A stretch of DNA of 64,000 nt from assembly GCF_934309415.1 (NCBI RefSeq), contig NZ_CAKRDI010000008.1:1-64000 (forward strand). The letters are read 5' to 3'. The stretch is from an uncultured Mediterraneibacter sp. (GTDB lineage Bacteria > Bacillota > Clostridia > Lachnospirales > Lachnospiraceae). The translations under genes and the position numbers were made by a program. The notes beneath the pieces were generated by a model that had not been told where the DNA came from, ran no database searches, and saw only the letters and a list, made by a program, of their open reading frames with translations. Positions 8,920 to 17,969 of this stretch are shown in pieces. The first letter of the stretch is position 1, and every line of letters begins with the position of its first letter.

Positions 8920-10629
8920 ATGGAGAAGAAGACATTTTTCGACAATCCGTTGTTCCGGACGAAGATTACATCCGCGAACGTAAAACCAAAGGAGATGCTC
9001 CTCGGATACTTTATCGCACCGTTCTGTGCACTGATCTCTAATGCGATTTTCGGATCTTACCTGAACCGGTATTACTCCGATGTACTTGGATGGACAGACA
9101 CGGTGAAGTTCGGTATCTTCTCAGCTGTTCTCCCGATGATCTCCGTAATCTTTGTGATTATCGGAAATCTTGTGGTAGGACATCTGATGGATAATACAAG
9201 AACTTCACAGGGAAAGGCAAGACCGTACATGCTGTTATCAGCGCCGCTGGTCACGGTTGCGATTGCCCTTTTGTTCCTGACACCGGAGAATGCAAGCACG
9301 GCAGTACAGATGGCATGGATCGCCATTTCCTATAATGTTTATTATGCTGTAGCATATCCGTTTTATTACACGGCGCACAGCTCACTCGTATCACTGTCAA
9401 CGAGAAATTCTAACCACAGAGGAATGCTGGCGACATTTTCCAATGCGTCAGGTGTTGCAGCAGTCGGTGTGGGCGCAAGCATTCTTGTACCAATCCTCCT
9501 GCAGAGCTTCCTCTTTGTAGATCATGACGGTGTGATCGATACAACAGCAAGTTATAACAATTGGAGAATCGTTATGGTTGTTCTGTGTGTTGTAACATTT
9601 CTGGCAATCCTTCTGGAGTACTTCTTTACAAGAGAGCGTATCACAGAAGAGAACATGAAGCTGAACATTAAAGAAGAGAAACTTCCGATGAGCCAGCAGA
9701 TCAAAGCCTGTATTTCCAATAAATATTGGTGGATCATTATCCTTTACTTTCTGCTCTTCCAGTTCGGAGGACTGGTAAAGAACGGATCTATGAGCTACTA
9801 CGCAAGATGGATGTTCGACGGAATCAATACGGAGGCGGCAGCCGGAGCAGCGATGGGAACGCTGGGACTGATCGGTGGACTTCCGACAGCCATTGGTATG
9901 GTAGTTGCCTGGCCGATCGCGGATAAACTTGGCAAACAGAGAGCCGTGACGCTTGGACTTGCAGTTTCCGTAGTCGGTGGACTTGTAAGTTTCCTGGATG
10001 TACATAGTTTTGTTATCGTATGTGCCGGAGTTATCTTGAAAGGAATCGGATCTATCCCGGCCATGTATGTGACACTTGCGCTTCTTTCGGATGTGCTGGA
10101 TCACCTGGAAGCAAAGAATGGATTCCGGAGTGACGGATTCACGATGTCTGTGTATGGAGCCATCATGGTTGGTATGACCGGACTTGGAAATGGAATCATC
10201 AATGCACTTCTGACAGCAACAGGATACGATGCAGCTGCTGCAGTGCAGAACGGTGGGGTACAGAGCATGCTTACACTCTGCTACCTTGGAATCGAGCTGA
10301 TCTGTTATGCTGTGATCGTTGTACTGATGAGCTTCCTGAAAGTAGAGAAACACATTAAAGAAGATCAGGCAGCCATTCTTGAGAACCAGAAGGCAGCAGT
10401 GCTTGCAGCTGGAGGAGAGTGGATCGAGCCGGCGGAGCGTCTACGTCTGGAACAGGAAGAAGCAGAACGTCAGGCAGAAGAAGCAAGAAAAGAAGAGCTG
10501 AAAGCTTACTGCAAGAAGAAAGGGTTAAGCTTCGAGGAAGAAGAGACGAAGTATCAGAAGAAACTTGCAGAGAAGAAAGCGAAAGCAGAAGCAAAAGCAG
10601 CAGCGAAGGCTGCAAAGGCGAAGAAATAA
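8920..10629 (+). CDS. GPH-family sugar:cation symporter (MFS) with a long charged C-terminal tail
   Basis: A 569-residue transporter of the glycoside-pentoside-hexuronide:cation symporter family (MelB/XynP/UidB-like), expected to have 12 membrane helices. The early LGYFIAPFCALISN segment and GKARPYMLL in the first cytoplasmic loop are typical. It probably brings rhamnosylated or beta-linked oligosaccharides to the cytoplasmic GH78 and GH2 enzymes. Beyond the last helix there is a tail of about 90 residues (478-569) made almost only of Glu, Lys, Ala, Gln and Arg, predicted to be helical or disordered in the cytoplasm, which is longer than usual for the family. The start has GAAAGGAAAGAGAG before it, 53 bp after the GH78 stop. 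Confidence 0.92.
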   Translation: MEKKTFFDNPLFRTKITSANVKPKEMLLGYFIAPFCALISNAIFGSYLNRYYSDVLGWTDTVKFGIFSAVLPMISVIFVIIGNLVVGHLMDNTRTSQGKARPYMLLSAPLVTVAIALLFLTPENASTAVQMAWIAISYNVYYAVAYPFYYTAHSSLVSLSTRNSNHRGMLATFSNASGVAAVGVGASILVPILLQSFLFVDHDGVIDTTASYNNWRIVMVVLCVVTFLAILLEYFFTRERITEENMKLNIKEEKLPMSQQIKACISNKYWWIIILYFLLFQFGGLVKNGSMSYYARWMFDGINTEAAAGAAMGTLGLIGGLPTAIGMVVAWPIADKLGKQRAVTLGLAVSVVGGLVSFLDVHSFVIVCAGVILKGIGSIPAMYVTLALLSDVLDHLEAKNGFRSDGFTMSVYGAIMVGMTGLGNGIINALLTATGYDAAAAVQNGGVQSMLTLCYLGIELICYAVIVVLMSFLKVEKHIKEDQAAILENQKAAVLAAGGEWIEPAERLRLEQEEAERQAEEARKEELKAYCKKKGLSFEEEETKYQKKLAEKKAKAEAKAAAKAAKAKK

Positions 10630-10785
10630 AGAAAGAGGATCAGAAGCAGTAAACTGAGAACTCTGAAAAGAAAATGGATGACAATGTGTCCTGATCGAAA
10701 CGCAAAACCAGCAGAAACAGGACTGGTGAGGGGTAAAACGGCAAAAGGACACTTGTTATAGATATTTATCTACAGGAGGGCAATC

Positions 10786-13700
10786 ATGAAAGAGAAAAAG
10801 ACAAAGCGCCGTGTATGGCGTGGTGTTGCAACAACAGGAACATCACTTCTTGCACTGTCTTTATCCGCATCGATGGTGATCGACACATTCCGTACGGATA
10901 TTGACAAGTTCCTTGGAACACAGAGCACACAGATGGTGACAGACAATCAGACAGAGGACGATTTCACTTATAAGTCTGATTACAGCAGTACAACAGAACT
11001 TCTGGATTCGATCGAAGATCTGGGAGAACGCATGAGTGAGGAAGGAACGGTTCTTTTGAAGAATAACGGTGCCCTTCCATTGACAGAGGATGAGACACAG
11101 AAGGTAACATTTCTTGGATTCTCAAGCTATTATCCGGTACAGGGCGGAGATTTTGGTAGTGTGGTTGCTGAAAATGAAGGGACAGATGCCGATACAGTTG
11201 ATCTGATTCAGGCATTTGAGGCCAAAGGATACAGTCTGAACCCGACAGTTCAGAAAATGTATGAAAGCCTGAAGGAAGACTTTAAGTCTGAAGCGGTACT
11301 TCCGTGGGGTGTTACAACCTATTACCGTGCCACATCTCCGGCGGTTGGTGGAACATTTACAAGTCTTGAACCAACACAGGAGAAACTGGATGGGACAGAG
11401 CCGACATGGAAAGAAAGCATGGATGACTATAATGTCATGATAGTTACGATCGCCCGTGCAGCAGGTGAGAATACCAACTACACACCGGGAACGGATGGCG
11501 TGGATCCGGACCAGGATCTCAATCAGGCAGACCCTCTCGGGCTTTCTGATACAGAGCGTGCGACAATTGACGCGGCAGTAAAGGCGAAGGAAGAGAATGG
11601 TGGTAAGGTCATCGTTCTTCTGAACAATGCAAGTGCGATGGAGATTGATGAACTTAAGAACAACGATGGAATCGATGCAATGCTTGAAGTAGGGCTTCCG
11701 GGAGCCTATGGATTCTATGGAGTAGCAGATGTGCTCAGTGGAGAGTCCAATCCATCCGGACATCTTGCGGATACTTATGCAGTAGATAATTCCGTATCAC
11801 CGGCAGCACAGAACTATGGTGATTATGAATGGACAAACGCAGATTCTGATTATTCAATCAATTCTGAGATTGTAGAGGCAGAGAGCATTTACACAGGATA
11901 CAAATATTATGAGACACGTTATGCGGATACAGTCCTTGGTCAGGGAAATGCATCCGACAGTGTAGGAAGCTCCACAGGGGGTGCATGGACATATGACAGT
12001 GAGGTTTCGTATCCATTTGGTTATGGACTTTCCTATACAACATTTACACAGACTCTGGACAGTCTGAATGTCGATCTTGAGAACAAGACAGTCACAGCAG
12101 AGGTGACAGTAACAAACACAGGCGATGTGGCAGGAAAAGATGTAGTACAGCTTTATGCTTCTGTACCTTACACCGATTATGACAGAGAGAATCTGGTAGA
12201 GAAGGCCGCAGTCCAGCTTCTTGACTACGAGAAGACAGACGAGCTTGCACCGGGTGAGTCCACAACAGTAACAATCACAGCAGATGCACAGGATATGGCA
12301 AGCTGGGACAGCACAGCCTCAAATGAAGCCGGAACAACAGGAAACTACATTCTGGATGCAGGTGACTATTATTTCACAATCGGAAATGGTGCACATGAGG
12401 CAGTGAATAACGTGCTGGCAGCACAGGGATACAGCGAGTCTGACGGAATGACATCTGCAGGAAATGCTGCAAATGTAAAATCCTGGAATCTTGCAGCGAT
12501 GGACACAACAACATTTGCCAAGACAGAGAATGGAACAGCAGTAGAGAATCAGCTTCAGGATATGGATCTGAATACCTACATGCCAGATACAGTTACTTAT
12601 CTTACAAGAAATGACTGGAGCGGAACATTCCCGAAGACATACAAAGATCTGACTGCAACAGATGAGATGGTTCAGATCATGCAGAACGATACTTATGAGA
12701 TTACAGAGCAGGGAGATACGGATTCCGTAACATTTGGTGCAGACAATGAGCTGACACTTGCGGATCTGAAAGGTGTGACGGATATTACAGATGAGAGATG
12801 GTCCCAGCTTATGGATCAGATTACGCTGGAAGATTGTATGATCCGCGTAGGATTTGGTGGAACAAGTACAAAACCAATTGAGTCAATCTCTTCACCGGAA
12901 GCTGTACAGAATGACGGACCGAATGGAATCAACTCCTATACACTTGGTCAGTATGCAAATACGGACACAAGCTCAGCAGATCCGTGTGCAATTGATCCGG
13001 ATGATAAGAACTTAAACTACAAGTTTGGAACCATGGCATGTGAGCCGGTAATCGCCCAGACATTCAGCAAACAGCTGGCAACAGAGTATGGAGAAGTGAT
13101 CGGAAATTACTCCCTGTGGTCAAACCTGACGATCTTCTGGGGAGCCGGAACGAACCTTCATCGTACACCATACAATGCACGTAACCATGAATATTATTCA
13201 GAAGATGCGGTACTGACAGCTTATCAGGCATCCAATTATATTACAGCAGCACAGAAATACGGAGTCCTGATTGCACCAAAGCATTTCGCATTCAACGATA
13301 CAGAGATCAACCGTTCTGGTATCGCAACATTTATGACAGAACAGAAAGCACGTGAGAATGAACTTCGTGGAACACAGGCTTCTGTAGAAGATGCCAAGAC
13401 ACTTGCAGTCATGACAACATTCAACCGTATCGGTTGTACAGCAGGAAATGCACATTATGGACTTCTGATGAATATCCTCCGTAAAGAATGGGGATTCCAG
13501 GGTCTGATCAGTGAAGATTTTATCCAGGATGCAAACTATACAGTACTGAAAGAAGCAGCACATTGTGGCGTGACAATGACATGTAATACAGGTGACAGCA
13601 CGATGGAAGCAGTCAGTGCAAAATGGGATTACTGGACACTGGAAAATGTGAGCAAAGATGCAGAACTGATGCAGGATCTGAAGAATGATATGCTGTGGCA

Positions 13701-13872
13701 GAACTACGCACTTGCAAATTCCAATGCAATGGATGGACTGAACTCCACATCCCGTATTGAGCATGTGAGAACATGGTATGACAACGCACTGACAGCCGCA
13801 GAGGTAGTCTTCGCACTGCTGATACTTGCAGCAATTGCAATGTATCTTAAGAGTACAAAGAAGAATAAATAA
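10786..13872 (+). CDS. Membrane-anchored glycoside hydrolase family 3 enzyme in swapped domain order
   Basis: A 1028-residue beta-glucosidase-like GH3 enzyme. The domain order is reversed: the alpha/beta sandwich usually found C-terminally comes first (EEGTVLLKNNGALPL at about 85-99), then PFGYGLSYT and a fibronectin-like segment (about 410-530), and the TIM barrel last (DGPNGIN; KHF at 832-834; nucleophile Asp911 in GLISEDF). Such permuted GH3 enzymes are known from rumen clostridia. It has one hydrophobic segment at about 12-33 and another at about 1003-1021, so it is probably anchored at both ends with the catalytic part outside the cell. The start follows CAGGAGGG. It likely trims glycosides before uptake; the true substrate is not known. 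Confidence 0.9.
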   Translation: MKEKKTKRRVWRGVATTGTSLLALSLSASMVIDTFRTDIDKFLGTQSTQMVTDNQTEDDFTYKSDYSSTTELLDSIEDLGERMSEEGTVLLKNNGALPLTEDETQKVTFLGFSSYYPVQGGDFGSVVAENEGTDADTVDLIQAFEAKGYSLNPTVQKMYESLKEDFKSEAVLPWGVTTYYRATSPAVGGTFTSLEPTQEKLDGTEPTWKESMDDYNVMIVTIARAAGENTNYTPGTDGVDPDQDLNQADPLGLSDTERATIDAAVKAKEENGGKVIVLLNNASAMEIDELKNNDGIDAMLEVGLPGAYGFYGVADVLSGESNPSGHLADTYAVDNSVSPAAQNYGDYEWTNADSDYSINSEIVEAESIYTGYKYYETRYADTVLGQGNASDSVGSSTGGAWTYDSEVSYPFGYGLSYTTFTQTLDSLNVDLENKTVTAEVTVTNTGDVAGKDVVQLYASVPYTDYDRENLVEKAAVQLLDYEKTDELAPGESTTVTITADAQDMASWDSTASNEAGTTGNYILDAGDYYFTIGNGAHEAVNNVLAAQGYSESDGMTSAGNAANVKSWNLAAMDTTTFAKTENGTAVENQLQDMDLNTYMPDTVTYLTRNDWSGTFPKTYKDLTATDEMVQIMQNDTYEITEQGDTDSVTFGADNELTLADLKGVTDITDERWSQLMDQITLEDCMIRVGFGGTSTKPIESISSPEAVQNDGPNGINSYTLGQYANTDTSSADPCAIDPDDKNLNYKFGTMACEPVIAQTFSKQLATEYGEVIGNYSLWSNLTIFWGAGTNLHRTPYNARNHEYYSEDAVLTAYQASNYITAAQKYGVLIAPKHFAFNDTEINRSGIATFMTEQKARENELRGTQASVEDAKTLAVMTTFNRIGCTAGNAHYGLLMNILRKEWGFQGLISEDFIQDANYTVLKEAAHCGVTMTCNTGDSTMEAVSAKWDYWTLENVSKDAELMQDLKNDMLWQNYALANSNAMDGLNSTSRIEHVRTWYDNALTAAEVVFALLILAAIAMYLKSTKKNK

Positions 13873-13885
13873 GGGGGCAGAGAAG

Positions 13886-14323
13886 ATGAGTTTTATTAAG
13901 AAACAATCCGTTGGTTTTTATTTCGCAGCTCTGGCAGTGATTGCTGCAGTGGTAGCAACCGTCTTTTATCTGATTAACTGTAATACAGCTTATTTCAGCA
14001 ATCTTGGTGTGAATGCAGTGATCGTAGGATGCCTGGTTGTGGCAATCCTTTTGGAACTGATTTATATTATTGGATTTAACAAAGCAGGCGCAAGCCTTGT
14101 CATGGATGTGCTTCCAGTTGTGAGCGGAGCACTTCTGATGGTGGCATTTGCACAGTTTATCACAGCTCGTGTCAACAGCATTGCAACAATCCTTTCTTTT
14201 GAGAGAAATGCACAGACAATGAGCGATTTGTCCAGCGCAATTGTTGGTATGGTATGCTGTTTCGTGGCAATCCTGCTCAACATCATTGGATCTTATTTTA
14301 AGGTTGTTAAGACAGAAGAATAG
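13886..14323 (+). CDS. Small four-helix membrane protein of unknown function
   Basis: A 145-residue integral membrane protein with about four hydrophobic segments (roughly residues 11-31, 42-63, 74-95, 114-137) and short loops. I do not recognise the family. It starts 13 bp after the GH3 stop with a GGGGG-containing ribosome site. The ATG at 13886 was chosen over an upstream in-frame ATG that lies inside the GH3 gene and lacks a site. Close coupling to a membrane-anchored GH3 enzyme, and position before a two-component system, suggest a partner or accessory role for the enzyme, but this is inference. Confidence 0.8.
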   Translation: MSFIKKQSVGFYFAALAVIAAVVATVFYLINCNTAYFSNLGVNAVIVGCLVVAILLELIYIIGFNKAGASLVMDVLPVVSGALLMVAFAQFITARVNSIATILSFERNAQTMSDLSSAIVGMVCCFVAILLNIIGSYFKVVKTEE

Positions 14324-14345
14324 AATCATGTGTCAGGCAGCAGAA

Positions 14346-14372
14346 GGCGGTTTCCCGAAAGGGGAGACCGTC
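14346..14372 (+). terminator. Hairpin after the membrane protein gene, possible weak terminator
   Basis: GGCGGTTTCCC at 14346-14356 pairs with GGGAGACCGTC across a short GAAAG-type loop. There is no T-run after it, so it may be an mRNA-stabilising end or a leaky terminator between the operon and the regulatory genes. Confidence 0.4.
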
Positions 14373-14567
14373 TATGTTGCTGTTTACATGATTACAGGTA
14401 TTTTGAACAGAAACAGAGAATTCAATAAAAATCCGACGAAGGAACAGGCAAAGTCTTGACAGAAAAGAACAGATTCTCTAATCTAAAGATTAGCAGATTA
14501 TGGCAGTGAACGGATCGGAGACTGAACGGCCAGGAGAAAAATGAAAGGAAATCGGGAGGTGAGTCGC

Positions 14568-15278
14568 ATGCTCCGTATTGCAGTAGTGGAGGATGACAAA
14601 ACATATGCTGCACAGTTAAAGGAATATCTTGCGCGTTATGGAACAGAGACGAATCATAAAATAAATGTTACATTATTTCCGGATGGGGAGGACATAGTAA
14701 CAGAATATTCGGCAGATTTTGATATTATACTCATGGATGTGGAGATGACATTCATGGACGGGATGACCGCGGCGGAGAAGATCCGTGAGAAGGACAGTGA
14801 GGTAGTGATCATCTTCATCACGAACATGCCACAGTATGCCATTCAGGGCTACCGGGTGGATGCACTGGATTATGTGCTCAAGCCGATTTCTTACTTCGCA
14901 TTTTCCCAGAGGATTGACCGGGCTCTGACGAGAGTGAAGAAAAAAGAGACGAATTATATCGCAGTGGCGCAAAAAGGCGGAAAGAAGAAACTGGATGTGG
15001 ACAAGATCTGTTATGTGGAAGTGCGGGATCATGATCTGATCTATCACTCGACCGATGGGGATGTGGTGACGAAAGGTTCCATGAAGGAAGCGGAAGATGC
15101 ATTGGATGAGACAAAGTTTTTCCGTTGTAACCGCTGCTATCTTGTGAATCTGGAATACGTGGAAGATTTTCATGGAAGTGATGTTACGGTTGCTTCGGAT
15201 GTGATTCAGGTGAGCCGCGCGAGGAAGAAGGCGTTTCTGGATGCACTGAATGATTATATGAATGAGGTGGGAAGATAA
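14568..15278 (+). CDS. LytTR-family response regulator
   Basis: A 236-residue response regulator with an N-terminal CheY-like receiver (1-120; acidic pair in VVEDDK; phospho-acceptor Asp57 in LMDVEM; switch Lys in DYVLKPI) and a C-terminal LytTR DNA-binding domain (about 138-232; CNRCYLVNLEYV, VSRARKKAF). It would bind paired direct repeats about two helical turns apart. The start at MLRIAVVEDD is supported by GGGAGGTGAG; the upstream in-frame ATG has no site. It overlaps the kinase gene by one base. The best target candidates in the window are the repeats at 3043-3073 and 6166-6196 in front of the GH2 and GH78 genes. Confidence 0.93.
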   Translation: MLRIAVVEDDKTYAAQLKEYLARYGTETNHKINVTLFPDGEDIVTEYSADFDIILMDVEMTFMDGMTAAEKIREKDSEVVIIFITNMPQYAIQGYRVDALDYVLKPISYFAFSQRIDRALTRVKKKETNYIAVAQKGGKKKLDVDKICYVEVRDHDLIYHSTDGDVVTKGSMKEAEDALDETKFFRCNRCYLVNLEYVEDFHGSDVTVASDVIQVSRARKKAFLDALNDYMNEVGR

Positions 15279-16606
15279 TGAATGGAATAACCTTTGTAAA
15301 TACACCGGGCTATTATTATTCAACTGCCTATTTTCTTGCGGCGTTTATCACGATCTGGACGAATCGGAAGAGAGCAGGAGTGCAAAGCTGGAAAAGACAA
15401 ATGATCCACGTTATGTTCTTTGCAGCAATCGTTGGATTTATGGAACTGACCGATGGTGTCAGGCAGATATTTTTTATCCCATGTATGATGCTCTCAATCT
15501 CATTGATTCTGTTCTATATCTATAGCTGTTGTGATTTTGGTCTGAAAGAAGCAGGGTATTACTGTGCGAGGGTTTTTATCAGTGGAGAGTTTGCAGCATC
15601 CCTTTGCTGGCAGATTCATTTCTATTTTATTACAGTGGGAAGTGGATACTGGAAATGGAGTGGCTGGAGATGGGTGGAACTGGTGATTGTCTATGCGGTT
15701 GTTTTTGGAATTCTGTATCTGCTGGAAAGGCATTTGCAGGAGGACGCAGAAGAAATCAATATTAATCTTCGTGAACTAATCACAGTAATCATTATTACAG
15801 AGGCCGTTTTTGCAGTGAGTAATTTAAGCTATCTTGATCAGAGTACCCTGTTTAGCAGCCGTTTCGCAGGGGAAATGTTTACGATCCGTACACTGGTGGA
15901 TCTGAGTGGACTTGCAGTGCTGTATGCGTACCATATCCAGGTGCGGGAACTTCAGATGAAGTTCGAGGTAGATACCCTGCAGAATATTCTGGAAATGCAG
16001 TACAAGAATTATCAGCTTTCGCAGGAGAGTATTGAAATTGTCAATCAGAAATACCATGATCTGAAGCATCAGATCACGCTCCTGAAAGCAGAGGCGAACA
16101 GCGAGAAATCGACCCAGTATCTGGAGCAGATGGAAAAAGAGATCAAGTCTTATGAGGCACAGAATAAGACGGGGAACAAGGTGCTTGATGCGGTGCTTAC
16201 AAGTAAGAGCCTGTACTGCCAGAACAAGGGAATCGGATTTACCTGTGTGGCAGATGGAACACTCCTGAACTTCATGGCAGAGATGGATATCAGCGCTCTG
16301 TTTGGAAATATTCTGGACAATGCGATTGAGGGGGCAGAGAAGTTTCCGGAGCAGGAGAAGCGGCTGATCCACCTGTCGGTTACACAACAGAAGAAGTTCC
16401 TGCGGATCCGTGTGGAAAACTATTGCGAGGAGAAACTCGTGTTTAAGAATGGGATTCCACAGACAACAAAGAAAGATAAGCGGTTTCATGGCTTCGGGAT
16501 GAAGAGTATCCAGAGTACCGTGAAGAAGTACGGCGGTTCCGTGACGGCAGGAGTGAGGGATAACTGGTTTGAACTGAGGATATTGATTCCGTTGAATGAT
16601 AAGTAA
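15278..16606 (+). CDS. GHKL-domain sensor histidine kinase
   Basis: A 442-residue membrane sensor kinase of the AgrC/quorum-sensor type. About six hydrophobic segments fill the N-terminal 220 residues, with no large extracellular domain. A dimerisation and phosphoacceptor helix follows (YHDLKHQ; His260 is the likely phosphorylated residue), then a GHKL ATPase domain with N-box GNILDNAIEGA and G-box FHGFGMKSI. It pairs with the LytTR regulator, its start codon overlapping that stop (TAATG). Because of its position after the glycosidase operon, the signal may be a glycoside or cell-envelope cue; that is inference. Confidence 0.92.
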   Translation: MNGITFVNTPGYYYSTAYFLAAFITIWTNRKRAGVQSWKRQMIHVMFFAAIVGFMELTDGVRQIFFIPCMMLSISLILFYIYSCCDFGLKEAGYYCARVFISGEFAASLCWQIHFYFITVGSGYWKWSGWRWVELVIVYAVVFGILYLLERHLQEDAEEININLRELITVIIITEAVFAVSNLSYLDQSTLFSSRFAGEMFTIRTLVDLSGLAVLYAYHIQVRELQMKFEVDTLQNILEMQYKNYQLSQESIEIVNQKYHDLKHQITLLKAEANSEKSTQYLEQMEKEIKSYEAQNKTGNKVLDAVLTSKSLYCQNKGIGFTCVADGTLLNFMAEMDISALFGNILDNAIEGAEKFPEQEKRLIHLSVTQQKKFLRIRVENYCEEKLVFKNGIPQTTKKDKRFHGFGMKSIQSTVKKYGGSVTAGVRDNWFELRILIPLNDK

Positions 16607-16621
16607 AGAAATTTTTGCTAT

Positions 16622-16671
16622 ATCTCACCATTTATAATCGGATTTTTACAAGTGATTATAAATGGTGAGAT
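16622..16671. terminator. Bidirectional hairpin between converging kinase and LysR genes
   Basis: An 18-bp perfect stem, 16622-16639 against 16654-16671, with a 14-nt loop, between the kinase stop (16606) and the LysR stop (16681). It is symmetric and can serve both converging transcripts. Confidence 0.75.
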
Positions 16672-16680
16672 TATTGCTAT

Positions 16681-17586
16681 TTACAGGTGTGATTGCTGAG
16701 CAGAAGTAAAATACTCCCCGGCCAGCTCGATCAGTGCACGTGCAGGCCTGCTGATATAATGTCCTTTCCGATATGCGGCAACAATCTCCCAGGATGGATG
16801 ATTGGGCAGTGCGAAATAAGTAATAGCCTTATCAGAAGGATCCATATAATACATTGGCAGGATTCCACAGCAGATATTCTCATGGATCATGGAGATGATA
16901 GCATAGTTATTGGATGTCTCGAACAAAACATTCGGGGTAAATCCGGCATCATTAAAAATAGAATCCACAATATCTCGGATGGTGGAGGTTTTCTGTGTCA
17001 GTACAAAAGGCTCTTCGCGTAAGAGTGACAGATCTCCATCTTTCATATCAAGAGCAGTTACCAGTTTTGTCGGAACAGCAAGAATCATTTCTTCTACAGC
17101 GAGTGTTTCGTAAGTAATACCTGATTTTTGCTGTGACTTTGTCAGAGTCATAAATCCAAGATCCAGTTGTCCGGACAGAAGGAGGGGATGCTGGTCGCGC
17201 ACGCTTCGCTCGATGGGTTCTACTTCAATATTAGGACAGACACTGTGAAATTTGGGATAAGCATTAGTAAACATGGCGATTCCACGTCCCGGAGTGAAGC
17301 CGAGCGTAATCTTTCCTCTTTGTATTTTACTGAGATCGTGAATCTTATCATAGGCATCTTTCTTAATAGAAAGAATTTCTCTTGCAGCATTCAGATAGAT
17401 TTCCCCTGCCGGGGTTGGATGCCAGTCAGTACGGGAACGATAGAACAGTGGAGTTCCCAGTTCCTTTTCCAGTTTTAAGAGCTGCTGGTTCAGTGCAGAC
17501 TGTGTGATGAACAACTTCTCTGCGGCGTGTGTGATATTCTCTTCTTCGGCAATTTTTACGATGTATTCTATTTGCTTTAAATCCAT
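16681..17586 (-). CDS. LysR-family transcriptional regulator next to garD
   Basis: A 301-residue LysR-type regulator. The winged helix-turn-helix lies at about 1-60 (ITHAAEKLFITQSALNQQLLKLEKEL interrupted here only for naming: key residues ITHAAEKL and SALNQQLLKLE), followed by a linker helix and a two-lobed inducer-binding domain. It is divergent from garD, separated by 383 bp, the usual setting for a LysR regulator controlling its neighbour in response to the substrate or an intermediate, here perhaps a hexarate. A palindrome ATAGA-TT-TCTAT at 17760-17771 in the intergenic space is a possible site. It is a paralogue of the LysR gene at 35476-36402, and both stand divergent to a catabolic or transport gene. 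Confidence 0.92.
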   Translation of the reverse strand: MDLKQIEYIVKIAEEENITHAAEKLFITQSALNQQLLKLEKELGTPLFYRSRTDWHPTPAGEIYLNAAREILSIKKDAYDKIHDLSKIQRGKITLGFTPGRGIAMFTNAYPKFHSVCPNIEVEPIERSVRDQHPLLLSGQLDLGFMTLTKSQQKSGITYETLAVEEMILAVPTKLVTALDMKDGDLSLLREEPFVLTQKTSTIRDIVDSIFNDAGFTPNVLFETSNNYAIISMIHENICCGILPMYYMDPSDKAITYFALPNHPSWEIVAAYRKGHYISRPARALIELAGEYFTSAQQSHL

Positions 17587-17969
17587 AATATTAGACCTCT
17601 GTGAGTTGATTTTATTTTTAAATAAGGATGCATTCTATTTCTGAAGCGTGTTCTGCTACTGCCTGTAAGTGTCTTGCGAACCGTGACAGCTGCTTTTAGG
17701 TAAAAATGAATATCAAAATCTTCATATTTTGTGCGATTTTATTTTATGGTTCAGAAAACATAGATTTCTATAAGTATATATTAGAATTGCTGTTTGGAAA
17801 TTGCAAGAAAAACTATAAGAAAAATTAAGAGAACTAGAAATACAATGAATTTTACTTACAGAAGAAACGGGTGTATGATAAGACCATAAAGAACAGCAGA
17901 GAACAAAAAAACAACTGTTAAGAACAGATGAAAAATATTCCATGCTGGAAAGAAAAAGGAGGAAAACTC
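17587..17969. other. Divergent regulatory region between LysR and garD
   Basis: AT-rich region without genes. It contains the palindrome ATAGATTTCTAT (17760-17771) and the predicted garD promoter (17851-17879). AAAGGAGG lies just before the garD start. Confidence 0.6.
17851..17879 (+). promoter_or_regulatory. Predicted garD promoter
   Basis: TTTACT (17851-17856), a 17-bp spacer and TATGAT (17874-17879) preceded by TGTG, about 90 bp before the start codon. No -24/-12 (sigma-54) promoter motif was found here despite a sigma-54-activator-like protein downstream. Confidence 0.5.

Noticed and set aside
14478..14493. Palindrome CTAATCT-AA-AGATTAG before the response regulator gene
   Set aside because: Loop of two bases and no second copy seen; too short to call an operator or terminator.
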